A DNA stretch of 64,000 nucleotides, taken from assembly GCF_014639655.1 (NCBI RefSeq), contig NZ_BMGB01000001.1:744001-808000 (forward strand), in the 5' to 3' direction. The notes beneath the pieces were generated by a model. That model ran no database searches, was not told the origin of the DNA, and was given only the letters and a program-made list of their open reading frames with translations. Positions 43,219 to 52,049 of this stretch are shown here, one piece after another; the first letter of the stretch is position 1; each line of letters starts with the position of its first letter. Source of the stretch: Conyzicola nivalis. GTDB taxonomy: Bacteria; Actinomycetota; Actinomycetes; Actinomycetales; Microbacteriaceae. Both the position numbers and the translations under genes were made by a program.

Positions 43219-43277
43219 TCTTTGCAGTAAAGAAGCACAGGCAAGATAGGTAGTACCGATCTAACAGATCAACAAAA

Positions 43278-43313
43278 ACAGCCCCGGTCCTATACCGGGG
43301 CTGTTCTTGTTTT
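43278..43313 (+). terminator. Rho-independent terminator after the csp gene
   Basis: ACAGCCCCGGT (43278-43288) and ACCGGGGCTGT (43294-43304) form a perfect 11-bp stem with five-base loop, followed by TCTTGTTTT. A-rich sequence on the left side makes it usable in the opposite direction too, where it would end the helicase transcript. Confidence 0.93.
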
Positions 43314-43335
43314 AACTGGTTGTCCGAGAAGAGAC

Positions 43336-45279
43336 CTACTGCAGCCCGCGAACGCGCTTGCGCAGGTAGTCGATACGCGCCTGCAGCTGCGTGACGGTGG
43401 CCTGGGCGACGGCCGGGCCACCGAGAATCCGGCGCAGCTCGGCGTGGATGAGGCCGTGTGGCTCCCCCGTCATCTTCGACCGGATGCCGACGAGGCTGTT
43501 CAGCAGCGTGCGCTGTTCTTTCAGCGTGCGGAACAGCGCGGGCGGATCGCGATCCTCCGCCGGCAGCGCCTTCTGCCGGTCGCCCGACCGCTTGGACTGC
43601 CGCGCCTGCCGCTGCTTCAACAGCTCGCGTACCTGGTCGGGTTCGAGCAGGCCGGGGATGCCGATGAAGTCGAGCTCTTCGTCGCTCTCGGGGTCGGCCG
43701 CGAAACCGAACTCGCCGCCCTCGTAGAGCACCTTGTCGAAGTTCGCGTCGGACTCGAGCGCCTCCCAGGTGAACTCGTCCTGCAGCAGATCGTCGGAGGT
43801 CTTCTCCTCCCGGTTCTCGTCGCTCAGCAGGCCGTCGTCGAGCAGGCCGTCGTCTTGCGTCTCCCGGTCGAGCGCGTGATCGCGCTCGAGTTCCATCGTC
43901 GACGCGAGTGCCATCAGGTTGGGGACGCTGGGCAGGAAGATGGTCGCGGTCTCGCCGCGGCGACGCGTGCGCACGAAACGACCGACCGCCTGGGCGAAGT
44001 AGAGGGGCGTCGATGCGGATGTCGCGTAGACACCCACGGCGAGGCGGGGCACGTCGACGCCCTCCGACACCATGCGCACCGCCACCATCCAGCGCTGCGA
44101 CCCCTGGGAGAAGACATCGATGCGCTCGCTCGACTCCTTCTCGTCGGAGAGCACGATCGTGGGCATCTCGCCGGTGAGGCCGTGCAGCACCTTGGCGTAG
44201 GCGCGGGCCGTGGTCTGGTCGGTCGCGATGACGAGGCCGCCCGCGTCCGGAACGGCGTGGCGCACCTCGCTGAGCCTGCGGTTCGCGGCCTTGAGCACGG
44301 CCGTGATCCAGTCGCCGCCGGGGTCGAGGGCCGTGCGCCAGGCCTGCGAGGTGATGTCTTTTGTGTCGCCCTCGCCGAGCCGGGCCTCCATCTCGTCGCC
44401 CATCTTGGTGCGCCACCGCATCTTGCCGGCGTAGGCCATGAAGATGACGGGGCGCACGACACCGTCGGCGAGGGCCCGGCCGTAGCCGTAGTTGTAGTCG
44501 GTGATCGACGTGCGGATGCCCTTGTTGTCCGGCGCGTAGCTGACGAAGGGAATGGGGGCGGTGTCGCTGCGGAACGGGGTTCCCGTCAGCGAGAGCCGCC
44601 TGGTGGCCGGCCCGAACGCGTCGCGGATGGCGTCGCCCCAGCTGAGCGCGTCGCCGCCGTGGTGGATCTCGTCGAGGATGACGAGGGTGCGCGCGGACTC
44701 GGTGATCGTGCGGTGCAGCAGCGGACGTACCGCGACCTGGGCGTAGGTGACGGCGATGCCGTGGAAACGGCGTCCGCCGAACGCCTGGCCGTTGGCGTAG
44801 GCCGGGTCGAGCCGGATGCCCACCCGGTGAGCCGCCTCGGCCCACTGCCGCTTGAGATGCTCCGTCGGCGCGACGACGGTGATGCGGTCTACCTCGCGGC
44901 GCGCGATCAGCTCGGTCGCGAGGCGCAACGCGAAGGTGGTCTTGCCTGCGCCGGGCGTCGCGGCGGCGAGGAAGTCGCGCGGCTCCTTCTCGAAGTAGGC
45001 GTCGAGCGCCTCGGCCTGCCAGGCCCGGAGCGCACTCGCGGTACCGCGGGCCGCGCGCTCGGGATACGACGGCGAGAGGTGCTCGGCGGCGAAGGTTCCG
45101 ACGTGGGGGTGGAATCCGGTGCCGGGAAGCGGAGCGGGGATCTGCTCGGATTCGTTCGGTGCTGGTTGGCCCTGTGCTGATCCGCTCTGGGCCGCGCCGG
45201 TTGATACCGGGGTCTCAGAGGGAGTATTCACTTGATGAAACTTTACCCGCCGTCGCGGGGGTCCGCTGTCAGCGGGCAT
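43336..45279 (-). CDS. DEAD/DEAH box helicase (UvrB/RecG-like SF2)
   Basis: 647 residues from ATG 45279; GTG 45231 (MNTPSETPVSTG) is a plausible alternative as the first 16 residues look non-genic. SF2 motifs: Walker A AATPGAGKTTFALRLA, LVILDEIHHGGD (DEIH), motif III LSLTGTPFRSD, motif V RMVSEGVDVPRLAVGV and motif VI FAQAVGRFVRTRRRGE. An acidic stretch (DDGLLDDGLLSDENREE) follows the core and the C-terminus is helical. Similar to actinobacterial type III restriction/XPB-like helicases without a nuclease. It lies 15 bases downstream of dinB, so they are probably co-transcribed. Confidence 0.88.
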   Translation of the reverse strand: MPADSGPPRRRVKFHQVNTPSETPVSTGAAQSGSAQGQPAPNESEQIPAPLPGTGFHPHVGTFAAEHLSPSYPERAARGTASALRAWQAEALDAYFEKEPRDFLAAATPGAGKTTFALRLATELIARREVDRITVVAPTEHLKRQWAEAAHRVGIRLDPAYANGQAFGGRRFHGIAVTYAQVAVRPLLHRTITESARTLVILDEIHHGGDALSWGDAIRDAFGPATRRLSLTGTPFRSDTAPIPFVSYAPDNKGIRTSITDYNYGYGRALADGVVRPVIFMAYAGKMRWRTKMGDEMEARLGEGDTKDITSQAWRTALDPGGDWITAVLKAANRRLSEVRHAVPDAGGLVIATDQTTARAYAKVLHGLTGEMPTIVLSDEKESSERIDVFSQGSQRWMVAVRMVSEGVDVPRLAVGVYATSASTPLYFAQAVGRFVRTRRRGETATIFLPSVPNLMALASTMELERDHALDRETQDDGLLDDGLLSDENREEKTSDDLLQDEFTWEALESDANFDKVLYEGGEFGFAADPESDEELDFIGIPGLLEPDQVRELLKQRQARQSKRSGDRQKALPAEDRDPPALFRTLKEQRTLLNSLVGIRSKMTGEPHGLIHAELRRILGGPAVAQATVTQLQARIDYLRKRVRGLQ

Positions 45280-45294
45280 GCTCGGCGAACGGCA

Positions 45295-46551
45295 TCAGGC
45301 GTCTCTGGCGAAGCCTTTGGCCTCGCTCTCGCGGCCTCGGTTGTTGCCGAGGAGCGACGCCTGAGTCACGCTCCCCCGCCCAAACCGGGCGCTCACGGCG
45401 TCCATCACGTCTTCTGCGTCGCGCCACGAATCGTCGTCGTCCCATAGGCTCATCTGCCCGCCGCCGCCCTCGGAAAGTTGTTCGACGCGAACGCCCACGA
45501 GCCGTACCCGGGCGTGTTGTTTGCCGGTCTGGGCGTAGATCTCGCTCACCTCGTCGTAGATGCGTCGCCCGAGGTCGGTCGACTCGCCGAGGGTGCGGGA
45601 GCGGGTGATCGTGGTGAAGTCGCCGAAGCGCAGTTTGAGCACGACCGTGCGCCCCACCGCGCCGCCGCCACGCAGTCGCACGGCGACCATGCCGGAGAGT
45701 CGGAGGAGTTCGCGGCGGATGATGGCGGGGTCAGTGACGTCGGTCTCGAAAGTGACCTCGTGCCCGATGCTCTTCTCTACGGCGCGGGGCTGGACGGTGC
45801 GAGGGTCGATTCCCCAGGCGAGGTCGTGCAGCTTGCTGCCGCCGGCCTCGCCGACGATGTGCTTGAGCGAGGTGACCGGCGTGTGAGCGAGATCGCCGAT
45901 GGTGCGGATGCCGTGTTTGGTCAGTGCCTCCTCGGTCTTGCCGCCGACGCCCCACAGGCCGCTGATCGGCAACGGGTGGAGAAAGTCGAGGGTGCCGTCG
46001 CGCGGGATGACGAGCAGACCGTCGGGCTTCGCCTTGCTCGAGGCGAGTTTGGCCACGAACTTGGTGGCCGCCGCACCCACGCTGCAGACGAGCCCCGTTT
46101 CATCCAACACCCGGCGCCGCAGAATGGTCGCGACGGTGATGGGCGAACCGATGTGCTTGCGCGAGCCGGCGACGTCGAGGAAAGCCTCGTCGATGCCCAG
46201 CCGCTCGACCGAGGGGGTGAGTTCGTCGCAGATGGCCATGACCATCGAGGAGAAGTGCTGGTAGCGGTCGAAGTGCGGCTCGAGCACGATCGCCTGAGGG
46301 CAGCGCCGCTTCGCGATCGCGAGCGGCATTGCCGAGTTGACGCCGAATTTGCGGGCCTCGTAGGTGGCGGCCGTGACCACCGATCTGGCCGAATCGTGGG
46401 CGACGATGACCGGCTTGCCGCGAAGGTCGGGACGCTCGAGCAACTCGACCGAGGCGAAGAACGCGTCCATGTCGACGTGGAGCACGGTGGCGGTGCTGTC
46501 GTCGACGTCGACCGCGCTGACCTGGCGCCCGCTGCCGTCTTGTTTGCTCAC
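45295..46551 (-). CDS. dinB: DNA polymerase IV (DinB)
   Basis: 418 residues from GTG 46551. Active Y-family polymerase: HVDMDAFFASVE (Asp/Asp) and SVERLGIDEAFLDV (Asp-Glu) are both present. Thumb HhH WGVGGKTEEALTKHGIRTIG and little finger are complete. Near the C-terminus, GGGGQMSLW is a clamp-binding motif of the Q-x-x-L-F/W type. It performs translesion synthesis. No LexA box is visible upstream; a terminator hairpin lies between it and the next upstream gene. Confidence 0.95.
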   Translation of the reverse strand: MSKQDGSGRQVSAVDVDDSTATVLHVDMDAFFASVELLERPDLRGKPVIVAHDSARSVVTAATYEARKFGVNSAMPLAIAKRRCPQAIVLEPHFDRYQHFSSMVMAICDELTPSVERLGIDEAFLDVAGSRKHIGSPITVATILRRRVLDETGLVCSVGAAATKFVAKLASSKAKPDGLLVIPRDGTLDFLHPLPISGLWGVGGKTEEALTKHGIRTIGDLAHTPVTSLKHIVGEAGGSKLHDLAWGIDPRTVQPRAVEKSIGHEVTFETDVTDPAIIRRELLRLSGMVAVRLRGGGAVGRTVVLKLRFGDFTTITRSRTLGESTDLGRRIYDEVSEIYAQTGKQHARVRLVGVRVEQLSEGGGGQMSLWDDDDSWRDAEDVMDAVSARFGRGSVTQASLLGNNRGRESEAKGFARDA

Positions 46552-46580
46552 CGTTCCATCATCCCAGCCCGGTACGACAA

Positions 46581-46611
46581 AGCGCCCCTTCCCGTAACGG
46601 GAAGGGGCGCT
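46581..46611 (-). terminator. Terminator of the GlsB/YeaQ-type gene
   Basis: AGCGCCCCTTCCC (46581-46593) pairs with GGGAAGGGGCGCT (46599-46611) around a five-base loop: a 13-bp perfect stem. On the minus strand it follows the stop of the stress membrane gene and is trailed by TTTGTCG, so it should end that transcript before dinB. Confidence 0.85.
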
Positions 46612-46631
46612 CTAAGTCAGCGTGTCGCTAA

Positions 46632-46898
46632 TTATGCGCGACGGCTACCGCGGGTGACGAGGCCGTAGATCAGCAGAACGATGATCGAACCACCGATCGC
46701 GAGCAGCCAGGTCTGAATCGAGAAGAAGTCCTCGAGCGGTGCGTTGAAGAGTGCGCTTCCGATGAAGCCACCCAGAAGGGCTCCAACCACACCGAGGATC
46801 AGGGTGATGATCCATCCGCCGCCCTGCTTGCCCGGCAGAATAGCCTTTGCGATTGCACCTGCGATAAGGCCCAATACAATCCAGCCAATGATTCCCAT
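46632..46898 (-). CDS. GlsB/YeaQ/YmgE family stress membrane protein
   Basis: 88 residues from ATG 46898 with GGGAGGTC upstream. Three hydrophobic helices with the Gly-zipper repeat pattern typical of the family (MGIIGWIVLGLIAGAIAK, then PGKQGGGWIITLILGVVGAL and GGFIGSALF). The final helix (WLLAIGGSIIVLLIYGLV) is a small extension. Family members are induced by stress in many bacteria; molecular function is unknown. Formerly called transglycosylase-associated, a label not supported by any catalytic residue. Confidence 0.92.
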   Translation of the reverse strand: MGIIGWIVLGLIAGAIAKAILPGKQGGGWIITLILGVVGALLGGFIGSALFNAPLEDFFSIQTWLLAIGGSIIVLLIYGLVTRGSRRA

Positions 46899-47064
46899 GA
46901 CGACCTCCCAGTCGGTCAGTACTGCAGGTCCCGGGTCTCGGAACCAGCAGTAAGCCAAGCACGCACCTAATTGGGGGGTCAAATACAGCTAAGCTCATTG
47001 CCGAATAACCATCACCTGTGCTATGCGACTGGCGATTCTGCGGAACCTGATGCACTCTTAGGTA

Positions 47065-47838
47065 ATGACACAGCAGCACCCGTGGACCAGATACGTCGCC
47101 CTGGGCGATTCCTTCAGCGAAGGAATCGGGGATCCGGAGCCGGCGAGTCCCGGAGGATTCCGCGGCTGGGCCGACCGTGTCGCCGAGGTCCTCGCCCAGC
47201 AGACCGACGACTTCGCCTACGCGAACCTGGCGATCCGCGGGCGGTTGCTCCAGCAGATCATCGACGAGCAGGTCGAGCCCGCGCTCGCCCTGCGTCCCGA
47301 TCTCATCTCGATCTCGGCCGGCGGCAACGACATCATCCGCCCCGGTACCGACCCCGACGAGATCTCCTCGCGCCTCGAGGGCGCCGTCGAGCGGCTCACG
47401 TCGGACGGGGCGACTGTTGTGCTGTTCAACGGTCCCGACATCGGTACGACGCCTGTGCTCGGCCGCCATCGCGGCAAGGTGGCCATCTACAACGAGAACG
47501 TCAGGGGCATCGCGGCGAGACACGACGCCGTGGTCGCCGACATGTGGCCGCTGCGGGAGCTGCGCGACCCGCGCATGTGGGCGCCCGACCGCCTGCACTT
47601 CTCCCCCCTCGGCCACCACACGATCGCGCGCATGGTGCTCGCGACGCTCAACGTGCAGAACGACCTCGAGCCGTACGTGCCCGAACCGTTGCCGTCGAGC
47701 ACGTGGCGCCACGCGCGGGTGGAAGATTTCGGCTGGGCACGCGAGCACTTCATGCCGTGGGTGCTCAGGCGCATCCGGCACCAGTCGTCGGGAGACAACG
47801 TCACGGCCAAGCGTCCGGCCTGGCCGGAGGCGGAATAG
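47065..47838 (+). CDS. SGNH/GDSL hydrolase
   Basis: 257 residues. Canonical SGNH blocks: YVALGDSFSEGIGDP (Ser), block II Gly in NLAIRGRLL, SISAGGNDIIRPG (Asn) and PDRLHFSPLGHHTIA (Asp-x-x-His). It is thus expected to be an active esterase, unlike the pair at 19-21 kb. No signal peptide, so cytoplasmic. The C-terminal extension after VPEPLPSSTWRHARVEDF is usual in actinobacterial members. Substrate unknown. It converges on the desaturase across a long hairpin. Confidence 0.93.
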   Translation: MTQQHPWTRYVALGDSFSEGIGDPEPASPGGFRGWADRVAEVLAQQTDDFAYANLAIRGRLLQQIIDEQVEPALALRPDLISISAGGNDIIRPGTDPDEISSRLEGAVERLTSDGATVVLFNGPDIGTTPVLGRHRGKVAIYNENVRGIAARHDAVVADMWPLRELRDPRMWAPDRLHFSPLGHHTIARMVLATLNVQNDLEPYVPEPLPSSTWRHARVEDFGWAREHFMPWVLRRIRHQSSGDNVTAKRPAWPEAE

Positions 47839-47869
47839 CCGCCTGACGTGGATCAGGCTGTTTAACGAG

Positions 47870-47908
47870 GATTGAGCCCGTCGAAATCAGATTTCGACGG
47901 GCTCAATC
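47870..47908. repeat. Long palindromic repeat, probable bidirectional terminator
   Basis: GATTGAGCCCGTCGAAAT (47870-47887) pairs exactly with ATTTCGACGGGCTCAATC (47891-47908) over a three-base loop. It sits between convergent stops (SGNH hydrolase and desaturase). The core TCGACGGGCTCA is a one-base variant of the TCGACAGGCTCA element inside the helicase gene. There is no T-run, so termination would rest on the 18-bp stem. Confidence 0.75.
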
Positions 47909-47920
47909 GGTACGCGGGTT

Positions 47921-49024
47921 TTAGCGGCCGTACCGCATGGCGGCGGGGCAATCGAAGGGATCTCCGCCGGCGGAGAGTCCGACCCGGTTGAGGTACGCGA
48001 TCACGATCGCGTACGACTCGAGGACGCTCGTCTCGGTGTAGAGGATGTTCTTGCTCTGGCAGTATTCCTTCGTGATCTCGCGGGCACGTTTGAGGTGCGG
48101 GCGCGGCATGCTCGGGAACAGGTGGTGCTCGATCTGGTAGTTGAGCCCGCCCATGAAGATGTTCATGTACCAGCCACCGCGGATGTTGCGGCTCGTGAGC
48201 ACCTGGCGGCGCAGGAAGTCGACCTTGCTGTCCTTCGGGAGAACCGGCATGCCCTTGTGGTTCGGGGCGAACGAGGCTCCCATGTAGAGGCCGAATACGG
48301 CCAGCTGGACGCCGAGGAAGGCAAACGCCATTCCGAGCGGCATCACGAGGAACACGGCGGAGATGAAGGCGACGTGGCGCACTGCGAGTAAGACGATTTC
48401 GAGCGAACGCTTGTCGACCTTCTTCTTCGGCGAGAATACGGTCATAAAGGCGTGCTGGTGCAGGTTGATGCCTTCGAAGATCAGCACGGGGAAGAACAGC
48501 CAGCCCTGGCGGCGGGCGAGGAAGGTGGCGAAGGGACTGGAGACCTTTTCGGCATGTTCCTTCGTGAAGATGATGAAGTCGGTCTCGATGTCGGGGTCTT
48601 TGCCCGCGGTGTTCGGGTTCGCGTGATGGCGGGTGTGCTTCGTCATCCACCACGAGTAGCTGATACCAACGAACAGGTCGGCGAGCACACGACCGGTGAG
48701 GTCGTTGGCCTTGCCCGACTCGAAGACCTGGCGATGGCTGGCCTCGTGGGCCATGAACGCGTACTGGGTGAAGAGCACGCCCATAACGGCGGCGAGGATG
48801 AGGGTGTACCAGGTGCCGCTGAGCAGCACCACTCCGACCCACGACGCGGCCATGAGCAGCGTGATGACGGCGAAGTTGAGAATGTAGAAGGAGCGCTTGC
48901 GGTGCAGGAGACCGGCGTCGCGTACGGTGTGCAGCAGAGCGGAGAACTCCGACACCGGGTTGGCCAGCCCGCGCTGGCCCGTCTTGATGATGCGGGCGGC
49001 AGGCTGTGATGCTGAATTCGTCAC
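47921..49024 (-). CDS. Membrane fatty acid desaturase
   Basis: 367 residues from GTG 49024 (MTNSASQPAARI), AGAGGT just upstream; ATG 49057 is an alternative. The three His boxes that bind the di-iron centre are present: MAHEASHRQ, TKHTRHHANP and YQIEHHLFPSMPR. The Q-x-x-H-H third box marks front-end or delta-type acyl desaturases using O2 and reduced ferredoxin. Four or more membrane helices. It likely sets membrane fluidity; a long hairpin 98 bases upstream may be regulatory. Confidence 0.93.
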   Translation of the reverse strand: MTNSASQPAARIIKTGQRGLANPVSEFSALLHTVRDAGLLHRKRSFYILNFAVITLLMAASWVGVVLLSGTWYTLILAAVMGVLFTQYAFMAHEASHRQVFESGKANDLTGRVLADLFVGISYSWWMTKHTRHHANPNTAGKDPDIETDFIIFTKEHAEKVSSPFATFLARRQGWLFFPVLIFEGINLHQHAFMTVFSPKKKVDKRSLEIVLLAVRHVAFISAVFLVMPLGMAFAFLGVQLAVFGLYMGASFAPNHKGMPVLPKDSKVDFLRRQVLTSRNIRGGWYMNIFMGGLNYQIEHHLFPSMPRPHLKRAREITKEYCQSKNILYTETSVLESYAIVIAYLNRVGLSAGGDPFDCPAAMRYGR

Positions 49025-49121
49025 TGGACCTCTATGTCGTTTCGACTTCCCAGTCATGGAGGTGAGCAGGAGCTCTTGGCGGATGTTCGTCAGTCTAGGA
49101 CGCAACTCTGAGAAACCTGTG

Positions 49122-49142
49122 CACGCGAAATTGTTTCGCGTG
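49122..49142. repeat. 9-bp perfect inverted repeat upstream of the desaturase
   Basis: CACGCGAAA (49122-49130), TTG, TTTCGCGTG (49134-49142). It lies between the stop of the carboxypeptidase gene and the start of the desaturase on the same strand, so it could be a terminator for the former (no T-tail) or an operator for the latter. Confidence 0.6.
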
Positions 49143-49161
49143 TGGGGTCGAGGTGTGCTAG

Positions 49162-50388
49162 TCAGAACAGCGCTGCGGGGTTCGTCAGGCGCCACCACGC
49201 GCCGGGATCGTCGATCGTCGAGGCGAGCTCTAAGGGGACGGTGATCTGCTCGCCGTCGACCGTGAAGGTGACCTCGCCGACGTCCTTCCCCTTATCGGCC
49301 ACGCCGACCTCGCCCGCCTCGACGGCGGTGGCCACCGGGCGATCAGACCAGACGACGGCGCTCGAGTCTTTCGTCGCGACGAGGTTGGCGGTGTCGCCCC
49401 ACGGCGTCGTGTACGTGCCGAACGGCTGGCCCGCCGTCGTGAGCGGGACGACCCGGAAGCTCTCTTCTACGTCGGCGAGCAACGACCGGACCGACACGTT
49501 GAGGCTCTTATGGTCGACACCGCCGAGCACGGCGCCCACGATCGTGATCGTCTCGCCGCCCATGACGTAGTCGGCGGCGAACAGCAGGCACGCCCCGGCC
49601 TCGTCGAGGGTCCCGGTCTTGATGCCGCGGATGCCGTCGACGCCGAGCAGCGTGTTGCTGTTCTTGAGGTCGCCGACACCGGGGACGGTCTCCGTGCTCG
49701 TGCCGACGATGGTGTTGACGACGGGATTGGCGAGGGCGAGCTTTCCCAGCGCGACCAGGTCGCCCGCGGTGCTCACGTTGAGCGGCGACATGCCGGTCGG
49801 TTCGACGATCGTCGTCGAGTTGAGTCCGTTGGTCTTCAGCCACTCGTTCGCGACCGGCACGAACTCCTCGACCGACCCGAACGCCCAGGTGACGAGCGAC
49901 TCGGCGTAGTTGTTGGCCGACTCCACGAGCACGACATCCATCACCTGGCGCTGGCTGAGCACGAGGCCGGCCGTGACCGGCTCGGTGGCGCCGTTGACCG
50001 CCCGGTAGGCGTCCCTGATGGCCACGTCTTTCGCGGTGAAGGTGATGTCGGGGCCGGTGTCGCCCACCTCGAGCGGTTTGGCCTGCAGCACGACGAGCGC
50101 CGTGACGATCTTGCTGATGGATGCCATGGGTGCGGGCGCCGAGGCTCCCCCGGCCGCCAAGACCCCGTCATAGCCGATCGCTCCCACCGCGCTGGCGCCG
50201 AGGGCCGGCCACTCGAGCGCGGCGGCCGGTTGCGCGGCCACCTCGACCGGTGCGACGGCCGCTTCGACGGAGCCGAGGGGTGCGAGCAGGGTCAGCGGCA
50301 GATAGAAGACCGTGCCGAGAACGACCGCTGCGGCACCGAAGAACGCCACGCGCCGACGGCGGAGGATTTGGCGACGTGAGGGGGGCAT
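49162..50388 (-). CDS. D-alanyl-D-alanine carboxypeptidase (S11)
   Basis: 408 residues from ATG 50388. A membrane helix near the N-terminus (AFFGAAAVVLGTVFYLPLTL) anchors or exports it. Penicillin-binding motifs: SISK (MASISKIVTALVVL), SANN (VLVESANNYAESLV) and KTG (GIRGIKTGTLDEAG). C-terminal part (DVGEVTFTVDGEQITVPLEL) is beta rich as in PBP5-type enzymes. It trims the terminal D-Ala of peptidoglycan stems outside the cell. The upstream APC permease stop is 15 bases away. Confidence 0.93.
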   Translation of the reverse strand: MPPSRRQILRRRRVAFFGAAAVVLGTVFYLPLTLLAPLGSVEAAVAPVEVAAQPAAALEWPALGASAVGAIGYDGVLAAGGASAPAPMASISKIVTALVVLQAKPLEVGDTGPDITFTAKDVAIRDAYRAVNGATEPVTAGLVLSQRQVMDVVLVESANNYAESLVTWAFGSVEEFVPVANEWLKTNGLNSTTIVEPTGMSPLNVSTAGDLVALGKLALANPVVNTIVGTSTETVPGVGDLKNSNTLLGVDGIRGIKTGTLDEAGACLLFAADYVMGGETITIVGAVLGGVDHKSLNVSVRSLLADVEESFRVVPLTTAGQPFGTYTTPWGDTANLVATKDSSAVVWSDRPVATAVEAGEVGVADKGKDVGEVTFTVDGEQITVPLELASTIDDPGAWWRLTNPAALF

Positions 50389-50402
50389 TCGACCATCGTA
50401 AG

Positions 50403-51944
50403 TTAGGCGTACCCGCCATCGACTGAGCGCAGCGGCGGGTGTTCCGTTTCGGGCGCCAGGATGGGCGTCTCCCGGTTGAGGCTCTCGCCGCGGAAGAACG
50501 GTTTCGAGCCGGGGAACGCGAACCACAGGGCCATCAACACGACGCCCAGGGCGAGCGATCCGATGCCGACGACGAAGACGCCGCCGATGCCCCAGATCAC
50601 CGTGTAGCCGTAGTCGGGGTCGAACATGTCGATCGCCGAGAACACGAAGGCGGCGGTGAGCATCAGCGCGCCGAGGAGCGGGAAGACGAGCTTGAAGACT
50701 ACGTTGTGCGCGTTCGCGAAGAGCTCACCGCGGAAGTACCAGACGCAGGCGAACCCGGTGATCGCGTAGTAGAAGGCAATGGCGAGGCCGAGCGCCAGGA
50801 TCGTGTCGGAGAGGAAGTCCTCGCTGATGATGGTGAGTGCCACGTAGAAGACGGTAGCGACGACGCCCATAACGAAGGTCGCGAACGCGGGGGTCTTGAA
50901 TCGCGGATGAACCGTGGCGAATCTCTTCGGCAACGCCTTGTACGCCGCCATGGCGAGGGTGCCGCGGGCGGTCGGCAGGATCGTGGTCTGCGTCGACGAC
51001 ACGGCCGACACCATGACCGCGATGACGAGCAGCCACGCCCACGGCCCGAGAAGCACGTCTTTCAAGGCGAAGAAGACGTCTTCGGCGTTCGTCTCGTTGC
51101 CCAGTCCGACGCCGGAGGTGCCGAGACCGGCGTAGGCCATCGTCGCGACCGCGACGCCCACGTAGGTGACGAGGAGGATGACCGTCGAGAGGATCGCGGC
51201 GCGACCGGGAGTGCGCTGCGGATCCTTGGTCTCCTCGTTCAGGGCGAGGCAGGTGTCCCACCCCCAGTAGATGAAGATGGCGAGCAGCACGGCCTCGACG
51301 AAGGCGGAGGCCGACTCGAAGGCGAACGGGTTGAACCAGTCGAGCTGGGGCGCGGTCGCACCCGCGGGCGCCGTTCCCGTGGCGACCGCGACGACGGCCG
51401 CCACCACGAATACCACGAGCGCGAGGTACTGGATGCCGAGCAGTACGTTCTGCAGTCTCTCGCCGATCTCTGTGCCGCGGTAGCTGATCCAGGTCATCAC
51501 CGCGATGAACACGACCCCGGTCGAGGTGACGACGAACCCGTTCTGGGCGAGTTCCGGGTTGATCAGCAGCCAGAAGTACTTGCCGCCGATCTGCGCGAGG
51601 TTGGACAGCACCACCATGCCCGCGACCGCGACGCCCCACCCGCCCATCCACCCCACCCACGGCCCGAAGGCCTTGGTCGCCCAGGTGAACGTGGTGCCGC
51701 AGTCGGGCACCTCGCGGTTCAACTCGCGGTAGGCGAAGGCGATGAGGAACATCGGCACGAACGCGATGATGAAGGCGATCGGCGCCTGCGCTCCGACCAC
51801 CAACACGACGAAGCCGAGGGTCGCCGCGAGCGAGTACACCGGGGCCGTCGAGGCGAGCCCGATGACCGTCGAACCGACGAGGCCGAGCGTGCCGGTAGCG
51901 AGACCTTTTCCGGTGCTCGTCGGGCTGGTTTTCTGGTCAGACAT
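50403..51944 (-). CDS. APC superfamily amino acid permease
   Basis: 513 residues, about 12-14 helices, from ATG 51944 with GGGGAGA upstream. The first helix motif GLVGSTVIGLASTAPVYSLA and the region YRELNREVPDCGTTFTWATK match the amino acid/polyamine permease family. A TAGTAT hexamer at 51971-51976 (minus strand) is a candidate -10. Substrate specificity is not readable. The C-terminal cytosolic tail ends PLRSVDGGYA. Confidence 0.92.
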   Translation of the reverse strand: MSDQKTSPTSTGKGLATGTLGLVGSTVIGLASTAPVYSLAATLGFVVLVVGAQAPIAFIIAFVPMFLIAFAYRELNREVPDCGTTFTWATKAFGPWVGWMGGWGVAVAGMVVLSNLAQIGGKYFWLLINPELAQNGFVVTSTGVVFIAVMTWISYRGTEIGERLQNVLLGIQYLALVVFVVAAVVAVATGTAPAGATAPQLDWFNPFAFESASAFVEAVLLAIFIYWGWDTCLALNEETKDPQRTPGRAAILSTVILLVTYVGVAVATMAYAGLGTSGVGLGNETNAEDVFFALKDVLLGPWAWLLVIAVMVSAVSSTQTTILPTARGTLAMAAYKALPKRFATVHPRFKTPAFATFVMGVVATVFYVALTIISEDFLSDTILALGLAIAFYYAITGFACVWYFRGELFANAHNVVFKLVFPLLGALMLTAAFVFSAIDMFDPDYGYTVIWGIGGVFVVGIGSLALGVVLMALWFAFPGSKPFFRGESLNRETPILAPETEHPPLRSVDGGYA

Positions 51945-52022
51945 CGCCGTCTCCCCTCGGGTGGTACCGAGATACTACAACCTGACCGTCAGCCGTGACG
52001 TTGTGGAGCGTTTAGGTTCTGA

Positions 52023-52036
52023 CCCCCGATCGGGGG
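52023..52036. repeat. 14-bp perfect palindrome
   Basis: CCCCCGATCGGGGG lies in the divergent region between the permease and the small gene starting at 52050, 13 bases before that ATG. It may be an operator, or the RNA hairpin may influence start selection. Confidence 0.5.
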
Positions 52037-52049
52037 TAGGGTCGGGAAC

